Made by a program: the position numbers and the translations under genes
Assembly (NCBI RefSeq): GCF_004342025.1
Contig: NZ_SLWN01000017.1
Location: 1 to 64,000, forward strand
Reading direction: 5' to 3'
Source: Kribbella steppae
Lineage (GTDB): Bacteria; Actinomycetota; Actinomycetes; Propionibacteriales; Kribbellaceae
DNA: 64,000 nt
The notes under the pieces: generated by a model
Told to the model about the DNA's origin: nothing
Database searches by the model: none
What the model saw: only the letters and a program-made list of their open reading frames with translations
Shown: in pieces, positions 58,820-64,000 of the stretch
How positions within the stretch are numbered: the stretch's first letter is position 1
Layout: each line of letters opens with the position of its first letter

Positions 58820-59277
58820 GCCACCCCGAGGAGAAGCTCGCCGAGCTCGGCCTGAAGCTGCCCGAGGTCGCCAAACCGGTCGCCGCCTACGTGCCGGCGG
58901 TGCGGACCGGGAACCTCGTTTACACGTCCGGTCAGCTGCCGCTGCGCGAGGGCGCCCTGATGGCCACCGGCAAGGTCGGCGACGCCGTCAGTGCCGAGGT
59001 CGCGAGCGAGTGCGCCCAGCAGTGCGCGCTGAACGCGCTGGCCGCGGTCAAGGCCGAGATCGGCGACCTGGCGAACGTGAAGCGGATCGTCAAGGCGGTC
59101 GCGTTCATCGCCTCCACGCCGGACTTCACCGGGCAGCCGCAGGTCGCCAACGGCGCCTCGGAACTGTTCGGCCAGGTGTTCGGCGAGGCCGGTCAGCACG
59201 CCCGCAGCGCGGTCGGCGTCCCGGTCCTGCCGCTCGATGCTCCCGTCGAGGTCGAACTGATCGTCGAGGTCGGCTGA
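58816..59277 (+). CDS. RidA/YjgF family protein
   Basis: A 153-residue trimeric-fold protein of the RidA superfamily, members of which deaminate reactive enamine/imine intermediates. Seen: YVPAVRTGNLVYTSGQLPLREG, ECAQQCALNALAAVKAEIGDLANVKRIVKAVAFIASTPDFTGQPQVANGASELFGQVFGEAGQHARSAVGVPVLPLDAPVEVELIVEV. The archetypal arginine before VGV is present in ARSAVGV, so hydrolase activity is plausible. ATG overlaps the DUF4177 stop; the Nudix gene follows after 6 nt. Confidence 0.93.
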   Translation: MSHPEEKLAELGLKLPEVAKPVAAYVPAVRTGNLVYTSGQLPLREGALMATGKVGDAVSAEVASECAQQCALNALAAVKAEIGDLANVKRIVKAVAFIASTPDFTGQPQVANGASELFGQVFGEAGQHARSAVGVPVLPLDAPVEVELIVEVG

Positions 59278-59283
59278 CGGCCC

Positions 59284-60111
59284 GTGCGGGATCTGAAGTC
59301 GCAATTGCTGGCCGGCCGGATGGCGTCGGCCGCGTTGGAGTTCGTCCGCGAAGGCCGGTCGCCGGCCGAACCGCGGCCCGCGTCGACGGTGATCCTGCTG
59401 CGTGACACTGCCGCCGGACCGGAGGTCTACCTCCTCCGGCGGCAGCGGACGATGGCGTTCGCGGCCGGGATGACCGTTTTCCCGGGCGGCCGGGTGGATG
59501 GTGGCGACGCTTCGGTCGCCGATTCGTGGACCGGTCCCTCGGCTGACTGGTTCGCCGACCGGATGGGCTGCTCGGCCGAATCTGCGGCCGCTTACGTGGC
59601 GGCCGCCGTACGGGAGACGTTCGAGGAATCCGGCGTACTGCTGGCGGGGCCGTCGGCGACCTCGGTGGTTGGTGACACGACCGGGGACGACTGGGAAGCG
59701 GACCGGGTCGCGCTGGAGGCGGGGGAGTTGCGGTTCGCCGACTTCCTCCATCGGCGTGGGCTCGTGGTGCGGGCCGATCTGCTCGGTGCCTGGGCGCACT
59801 GGATCACGCCCGAGTTCGAGCCCCGGCGGTACGACACCCGCTTCTTCGTCGCGGCGCTCCCGGCCGGCCAGGTCACCCGTGACGTGACGAGCGAATCCGA
59901 CCAGGTCGCCTGGATGCGCCCGGCCGATGCGGTCGCGGCTGTCGAGGCAGGCGAGTTGCTGATGCTCCCCCCGACGTACGTCTGCTGCCGCGATCTCACG
60001 CCGTACGACGACGTGGCCGCGATCCTCTCCGCCGCCGGCGACCGTGAGATCCGGCCGGTCCTTCCGACTGTGCGGGTGGACGGCGACCAGGCCTATCTGG
60101 AGACCACATGA
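59284..60111 (+). CDS. Nudix hydrolase-family protein
   Basis: A 275-residue Nudix-fold protein. STVILLRDTAAGPEVYLLRRQRTMAFAAGMTVFPGGRVDGGD begins the domain. The Nudix box is split by an insertion: GGRVDGGD is followed by about 30 residues before AAVRETFEESGVLL. This longer form resembles Nudix proteins fused near MBL genes and related to NUDT19-type CoA/acyl-CoA hydrolases. GTG 59284 is used; ATG 59320 is possible but would cut into the fold. It overlaps the MBL gene by 4 bp. Substrate unknown. Confidence 0.86.
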   Translation: MRDLKSQLLAGRMASAALEFVREGRSPAEPRPASTVILLRDTAAGPEVYLLRRQRTMAFAAGMTVFPGGRVDGGDASVADSWTGPSADWFADRMGCSAESAAAYVAAAVRETFEESGVLLAGPSATSVVGDTTGDDWEADRVALEAGELRFADFLHRRGLVVRADLLGAWAHWITPEFEPRRYDTRFFVAALPAGQVTRDVTSESDQVAWMRPADAVAAVEAGELLMLPPTYVCCRDLTPYDDVAAILSAAGDREIRPVLPTVRVDGDQAYLETT

Positions 60112-60878
60112 GTGCCGTCACGGACTATGCCACCCGGATCCGGGCCGACAACCCCGGGCCGATGACGCTGGACGGGACCAACACCTGGATCCTGCGGGCG
60201 CCGGGTGCTGGCAGGTCGGTGGTCGTCGACCCCGGTCCTCAGTTGGAGGACCATCTCCGGGCCGTCCTCGACGCGGCCGGCGACGTGGCCGTCGTACTGC
60301 TCACACACAAGCACCCGGATCACTCCGAAGGCGCCGCGTGGTTCGCGAACCAGGCTGGTTGTGGCGTCCGTGCTGTGGATCCGGCGTTCCGGATGCCCAC
60401 CGACCACGCCCACGGCCTCGCCGAAGGCGACGTCATCACCGCCGACGGCCTCCGGGTCGAGGTCCTCCCGACCCCCGGCCACACGATGGACTCGGTCTGC
60501 TTCTGGCTCCCGCAGGACGGCTCGCTCCTCACCGGCGACACCGTCCTCGGCCGCGGCACCTCCGTCGTAGCCCACCCGGACGGCGCCCTCGGCCCCTACC
60601 TCGACTCGCTGGACCGCCTCCGGGCCTTCGCCAACTCCGCAGCCGGCGTAAACCGCCTACTCCCCGGCCACGGCCCAGTCATCGAGGACCCCACCGACGT
60701 CCTCACCTTCTACATCACCCACCGCCAAGACCGCCTAACCCAAGTCCGAGCAGCCATCGCCGCCGGCCACACCACCCCCGAAGCCATCGTCGCCCACGTC
60801 TACGCCGACGTAGACCCAACCCTCTGGCCCGCCGCCACCCGCTCAGTCCACGCCCAACTGGACTACCTCAACCGCTGA
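60108..60878 (+). CDS. Metallo-beta-lactamase fold hydrolase (LACTB2-like)
   Basis: A 256-residue MBL-fold enzyme. The zinc motif LLTHKHPDHSEGA (HxHxDH), PTPGHTMDS, TGDTVLGRG and LLPGHGPVI supply the metal ligands. The C-terminal winged-helix-like tail (RQDRLTQVRAAI...TPEAIVAHVYADVDPTLWPAATRSVHAQLDYL) is typical of LACTB2/Rv3677c-type proteins. Substrate not known; some relatives are nucleases or thioesterases. From about 60640 the codon choice shifts toward CTA, CCA, GTA and AAC. Overlaps the Nudix gene. Confidence 0.92.
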   Translation: MSAVTDYATRIRADNPGPMTLDGTNTWILRAPGAGRSVVVDPGPQLEDHLRAVLDAAGDVAVVLLTHKHPDHSEGAAWFANQAGCGVRAVDPAFRMPTDHAHGLAEGDVITADGLRVEVLPTPGHTMDSVCFWLPQDGSLLTGDTVLGRGTSVVAHPDGALGPYLDSLDRLRAFANSAAGVNRLLPGHGPVIEDPTDVLTFYITHRQDRLTQVRAAIAAGHTTPEAIVAHVYADVDPTLWPAATRSVHAQLDYLNR

Positions 60879-60904
60879 CTCGCGTGGGGCTGCCCCTTCA
60901 GCTT

Positions 60905-60941
60905 GGGGGTTGCCCACCGAGATTCTCAGTGGGCAACCCCC
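60905..60941. repeat. 37-bp hairpin repeat, upstream copy
   Basis: GGGGGTTGCCCAC pairs with GTGGGCAACCCCC around an 11-nt loop. A 34/37 identical copy lies at 62022-62058 on the other side of the DUF559-type gene, in the same orientation. Both are preceded by CAGCTTG. Confidence 0.85.
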
Positions 60942-60949
60942 GACGCGAG

Positions 60950-60998
60950 TGGATAACCCCTGAGATCGGGGGTTGGGCGGTGGCGGGGGTTATCCACA
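60950..60998. repeat. Inverted repeat containing a DnaA-box-like end
   Basis: TGGATAACCCC (60950-60960) pairs with GGGGTTATCCA (60986-60996). The right end TTATCCACA (60990-60998) matches the DnaA box. It lies between the hairpin repeat and the DUF559-type gene. Confidence 0.6.
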
Positions 60999-61050
60999 GG
61001 GGGAGGGGTGAGGGCGGCGGGGGTTGGGGGGTTTGGCTGATGGTTGGTGG

Positions 61051-61998
61051 ATGAATCCGATGTTGAAGCTGGTCGCGGACCGGCAAGGTGGGGCGTTCAG
61101 CCGTGGTCAGGCCAGTGAGTGTGGCTATACGCCGGACCAGATTCGCGACCGCCTCGCGGACGGCCGCTGGGAGCGGATTCGCTATGGGCAGTACGCCGAG
61201 GCAGTAGAGCTGAGCCACCTCGCGCCGTGGGACCAGCAGGGTGTGAGGCACCAGCGGCTTGTCCACGCGGTGATGAACTCCATGCGTCCGGGCACAGTTG
61301 CTGTCAGCCACCAGTCGGCGCTGGCCCTGCACGGCACACCGCTGTGGGGAGTGGATCTTGCTGAGGTGCATCTCAATCGACTGGACCGGCACCGCGGTGG
61401 CCGCATCGCCGGTGTACGTCATCATCGAGGCAAGTTGACCGCTGCGGATCTGACAGTGGTGAACGGCTTGACGGTGACAACACTTCCGCGGGCTCTGCTC
61501 GAAATGGCCTGTACGTCGTCCTTCGAGGCAGCTGTGATCAGCGCAGACGCGGCACGGCGCGACCATCCGATCAGTGTGGACGACCTGCAGCGCCTGCTGG
61601 AGGTGACCGAGTTCTGGCCGGGCAGTGCGACGGCGAGGGCCGCCTGGCGGTTCAGCGACCCGATGTCGGAGTCGGTCGGCGAGTCGCGGCTACGAGTCCT
61701 GATGCACAACCACGGCCTTCCGGCGCCGGTACTCCAGGCCGCGTTCGCCGATGCCGACGGGTTTGTCGGCCGGGTCGACTTCTACTTCGCCGACGAGCAG
61801 ACGGTGGTCGAGTTCGACGGGCTGCTGAAGTACGCCGCTGGTACGTCGGACAGCCTGATCCGGGAGAAGCTCCGCGAAGACCGGTTACGCGCACTCGGTC
61901 TGCAAGTCGTGCGCATCACCTGGGCCGATCTCGACCACCCCGCCCGGGTCATCGCCCGGATCCACCAGGCGTTCGCCCGCTCCCGCCGTACCGCCTGA
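61051..61998 (+). CDS. AbiEi-like / DUF559 endonuclease-domain protein
   Basis: A 315-residue two-part protein. The N-terminal part (about 1-110) resembles an AbiEi antitoxin-type winged helix (FSRGQASECGYTPDQIRDRLADGRWERIRYGQYAEAV). The C-terminal part (about 220-310) is Vsr/DUF559-like: GRVDFYFADEQTVVEFDGLLKYA...LIREKLREDRLRALGLQVVRITWADL, with a D...E-x-D core of the PD-(D/E)XK type. Such genes are common solitary genes in actinobacteria; role unproven, possibly defence or repair. It is bracketed by near-identical 37-bp hairpins. ATG 61051, weak ribosome binding site. Confidence 0.8.
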   Translation: MNPMLKLVADRQGGAFSRGQASECGYTPDQIRDRLADGRWERIRYGQYAEAVELSHLAPWDQQGVRHQRLVHAVMNSMRPGTVAVSHQSALALHGTPLWGVDLAEVHLNRLDRHRGGRIAGVRHHRGKLTAADLTVVNGLTVTTLPRALLEMACTSSFEAAVISADAARRDHPISVDDLQRLLEVTEFWPGSATARAAWRFSDPMSESVGESRLRVLMHNHGLPAPVLQAAFADADGFVGRVDFYFADEQTVVEFDGLLKYAAGTSDSLIREKLREDRLRALGLQVVRITWADLDHPARVIARIHQAFARSRRTA

Positions 61999-62021
61999 AG
62001 CTCAGCTTGCCCCCTCAGATC

Positions 62022-62058
62022 GGGGGTTGCCCCCTCAGATTCTCAGTGGGCAACCCCC
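62022..62058. repeat. 37-bp hairpin repeat, downstream copy
   Basis: GGGGGTTGCCC pairs with GGGCAACCCCC; 34/37 identical to the copy at 60905-60941. Flanked by further partial copies (CTCAGATCGGGGGTT before, CAATCTGAGGGG after). Confidence 0.85.
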
Positions 62059-62138
62059 AATCTGAGGGGATGACCGCTGACCTTGGGGGTTTGCACGCGC
62101 GGGGGCGGGGGCGGGGGGCGGGGAGGGGGTGGTGGGGG

Positions 62139-62816
62139 TTAGCGGGCTCGGCGTTGGAGGCGGTCTACGTCTAGGAGGACTACGGAGCGGGGTTCTAGGC
62201 GGACCCAGCCTCGGGAGGCGAAGTCGGCCAGGGCCTTGTTGACCGTTTCGCGGGAGGCGCCGACGAGTTGGGCCAGCTCCTCCTGGGTCAGGTCGTGGTG
62301 GACGTGGACGCCGTCGTCGGCGGTGCGGCCGAAGCGGCTGGCCAGGTCGAGCAGGGCCTTGGCGACGCGGCCCGGTACGTCGGAGAACACCAGGTCGGCG
62401 ACGATGTCGGAGACCTTGCGCAGGCGGGAGGCGAGCTGGAGCAGCAGGCCACGGGCCACCTCGGGGCGGCCGGCCAGCCAGCGGAGCAGTTCGTCGTGGG
62501 TCAGCGACATCATCGAGGCGTCGGTGACCGCGGTCACGGTCGCGGACCGCGGACCCGGGTCGAACAGCGACAGCTCGCCGAACATCTGGCCCGGGCCGAG
62601 GACGGCGATCAGGTTCTCCCGGCCGTCGGCGGAGGTGCGGCCCAGCTTGACCTTGCCCTCGACCACGACGAACAGCCGGTCACCGGAGTCGCCCTCGTGG
62701 AACAGGACCTGGCCGCGGCGCAGCCGGTTCTCGGTCATCGAGGAGGCCAGCGCTTCGGCCGCCTCGTCGTCGAGCTGACTGAACAGCGGTGCCTGTCGGA
62801 GCACTGCGGCATCCAC
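62139..62816 (-). CDS. crp: Crp/Fnr-family transcriptional regulator
   Basis: A 225-residue global regulator. The cyclic-nucleotide-binding domain (about 10-125) has GDRLFVVVEGKVKLGRTSADGRENLIAVLGPGQMFGELSLFDPGPRSATVTAV with the phosphate-binding cassette around GELSLFDPGPRSA. The long dimer helix and C-terminal winged helix LTQEELAQLVGASRETVNKALADFASRGWVRL follow. It corresponds to CRP of M. tuberculosis (Rv3676) by sequence and position next to nth. GTG 62816 has AGGAGG 6 nt upstream. cAMP is the expected effector. Confidence 0.94.
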   Translation of the reverse strand: MDAAVLRQAPLFSQLDDEAAEALASSMTENRLRRGQVLFHEGDSGDRLFVVVEGKVKLGRTSADGRENLIAVLGPGQMFGELSLFDPGPRSATVTAVTDASMMSLTHDELLRWLAGRPEVARGLLLQLASRLRKVSDIVADLVFSDVPGRVAKALLDLASRFGRTADDGVHVHHDLTQEELAQLVGASRETVNKALADFASRGWVRLEPRSVVLLDVDRLQRRAR

Positions 62817-62935
62817 TTGGGCCTCCTAGGACCTTCGACCACGACTTACGGGCGGGGTCCGGCCTCGCCCGGCACCGGGCCGTTACCACCCGGTTGCCCC
62901 AAAACCGTAGCCCCTCGGGTGTCGGCACCGCCACG

Positions 62936-62941
62936 TAGGCT
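62936..62941 (+). promoter_or_regulatory. Leaderless -10 box of nth
   Basis: TAGGCT followed by 7 nt and ATG 62949; no ribosome binding site. Confidence 0.6.
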
Positions 62942-62948
62942 TGCCTCC

Positions 62949-63701
62949 ATGCCATTCCAGCGTGTCGCGGAGCCTCCGCTGAAGCTGCCCCGCAAGGCCC
63001 CGGTCTATACCGACGAGACCCCCGCTCAGCTGGTCCGCCGGGCCCGCAAGATGCACCGGGTGCTCACCGAGACGTATCCGGACGCTCACTGCGAGCTGGA
63101 CTTCACCAACCCGCTCGAGTTGCTGGTGGCCACCATCCTGTCGGCCCAGACCACCGACGTGATGGTGAACAAGGTGACCCCGACCCTGTTCGCCAAGTAT
63201 CCGACGGCCGCGGCCTACGCGGAGGCCGACCGGGAGGAGATGGAGGTCATCCTCAAACCGACCGGCTTCTTCCGGGCCAAGACCAACAGCGTGATCAAAC
63301 TCGGCCAGGCCCTGGTCGACGAGTACGACGGTGTCGTCCCGGGCAAGCTGGAGGAGCTGGTGAAGCTGCCCGGCACCGGCCGGAAGACGGCCAACGTGGT
63401 GCTCGGCAACGCCTTCGGTGTCCCCGGGATCACCGTCGACACGCATTTCGGCCGGCTGGTCCGCCGGTTCGGCTGGACCACCGAGGAGGACCCGGTCAAG
63501 GTCGAGCAGATCATCGGTGCCCTGTTCCCGAAGAAGGACTGGACGATGCTGTCGCACCGGCTGATCTTCCACGGCCGCCGCCGCTGCCACGCCAAGAAGC
63601 CCGCCTGCGGCGCCTGCCCGGTGGCCCAGTGGTGCCCGTCGTACGGCGCCGGCCCGACCGACCCCGAGGTCGCCGCGAAGCTGGTGAAGGTCCCGGCGTG
63701 A
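62949..63701 (+). CDS. nth: Endonuclease III
   Basis: A 250-residue base-excision-repair glycosylase/AP lyase for oxidised pyrimidines. Helix-hairpin-helix LPGTGRKTANVV with catalytic K146, D164 in VDTHFGRL, and the [4Fe-4S] ligands C213, C220, C223 and C229 (C-x6-C-x2-C-x5-C) are all present. ATG 62949 is chosen because a -10 box lies 7 nt upstream and the N-terminus is normal. The stop overlaps the GTG of the thioredoxin-like gene, so the two form an operon as in other actinobacteria. Confidence 0.96.
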   Translation: MPFQRVAEPPLKLPRKAPVYTDETPAQLVRRARKMHRVLTETYPDAHCELDFTNPLELLVATILSAQTTDVMVNKVTPTLFAKYPTAAAYAEADREEMEVILKPTGFFRAKTNSVIKLGQALVDEYDGVVPGKLEELVKLPGTGRKTANVVLGNAFGVPGITVDTHFGRLVRRFGWTTEEDPVKVEQIIGALFPKKDWTMLSHRLIFHGRRRCHAKKPACGACPVAQWCPSYGAGPTDPEVAAKLVKVPA

Positions 63702-64000
63702 ACCACAAGCTCGGATCCCGTACGACCCTGTGCCTGATCGCCGGTCTGGTCGCCCTGACCGGCGTGGTCGCGTGCGGACCCGAGCAGGCCGGATCCAAGC
63801 AGGAGTCCGGCGGATCCCAGCCGAAGGCCTCGAGCAACGCGGTCGCCGGGGCGGACCAGTTGGCCGCCTGCCCGTCGACACCTTCGAAGCCCCCGGTCAG
63901 CAACGCACTCCCGGACGTCACCCTCCGGTGCCTCGGCGACGGGCCGGACATCCGGCTCGCCGACCTGCGTGGTCCGCTGGTCGTCAACGTCTGGGCCCAG
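63698..64000 (+). CDS. TlpA-like thioredoxin lipoprotein (partial)
   Basis: The first 101 residues of a gene cut by the window end. GTG 63698 overlaps the nth stop (GTGA). A lipoprotein signal peptide ends in LTGVVAC with C26 as the lipid site. After a Ser/Gln/Lys-rich spacer, LPDVTLRCLGDGPDIRLADLRGPLVVNVWAQ is the start of a TlpA/ResA-type thioredoxin fold; the CxxC would follow beyond the edge. Gene order nth then such a thioredoxin matches Rv3674c-Rv3673c. Likely an extracytoplasmic disulphide reductase. Confidence 0.88.
   Translation, partial: MNHKLGSRTTLCLIAGLVALTGVVACGPEQAGSKQESGGSQPKASSNAVAGADQLAACPSTPSKPPVSNALPDVTLRCLGDGPDIRLADLRGPLVVNVWAQ

Noticed and set aside
60640..60890. Codon-usage shift at the end of the MBL gene as a sign of horizontal transfer
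   Set aside because: Only the last 80 codons shift, family motifs continue through it, and similar drift occurs at the ends of other genes here, for example near 34690 and 51120.

Overview
The window comes from a very GC-rich actinobacterial chromosome. Gene order matches the conserved actinobacterial block that in Mycobacterium tuberculosis runs dnaX - ybaB - recR - ask - asd ... ponA2 - two ArsA-like ATPases - RidA-like - metallo-beta-lactamase - crp - nth - TlpA-like thioredoxin. The accessory genes and leaderless-promoter style fit Propionibacteriales, plausibly Kribbella or a relative, but the genus is an inference.

Layout. 0.1-6.9 kb: a TetR regulator, dnaX with very large Gly/Ala repeat expansions, a DUF2461-like gene, and ybaB-recR-DUF5063. 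7-12 kb: a membrane PH-like protein, an unknown gene, a Ser/Thr kinase whose C-terminus is a paralogue of that PH-like protein, dinB with a LexA box on its start codon, and an MFS transporter. 12-17.3 kb: an ArsR-DHFR-DHFR operon, lysC-asd ending in a strong terminator, and a TrmB/LuxR-type regulator. 17.3-18.6 kb: a 1.3 kb non-coding region full of strong inverted repeats.

18.6-34.7 kb is a single-direction surface polysaccharide operon, with most genes overlapping by a few bases. It holds a Wzm/Wzt-type ABC exporter, five or six glycosyltransferase-type genes, all five enzyme types needed for a UDP-ManNAc3NAcA-type sugar (WbpA, B, D, E and I like), and an acyltransferase. It ends in a perfect 15-bp stem terminator.

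34.8-48.9 kb is accessory metabolism: a secreted S15 peptidase, a secreted protein, SDRs, XRE regulators, a second methionine aminopeptidase, a SPFH + NAD-kinase-like operon divergent from an NrtR-type Nudix regulator with twin operators, a sugar kinase, a 3-oxoacid CoA-transferase, a TPR protein and a CBM9-like protein. 48.9-64 kb returns to the conserved core: lipB, tRNA-Pro, a metallophosphoesterase, a YqeY-type protein, a penicillin-binding protein, lon with a HAIR element, two ArsA-like ATPases, DUF4177, RidA, Nudix and MBL genes, a DUF559-type nuclease bracketed by 37-bp repeats, crp, nth, and the start of a TlpA-like lipoprotein cut by the window edge.

Most noteworthy: (i) the Nudix regulator / SPFH / NAD-kinase-like divergon with two matching 15-bp operators; (ii) two copies of a palindromic element with a shared core but different, internally complementary arms; (iii) near-identical hairpin repeats flanking the DUF559 gene; (iv) many promoters that place a -10 box 7 nt before the start codon.
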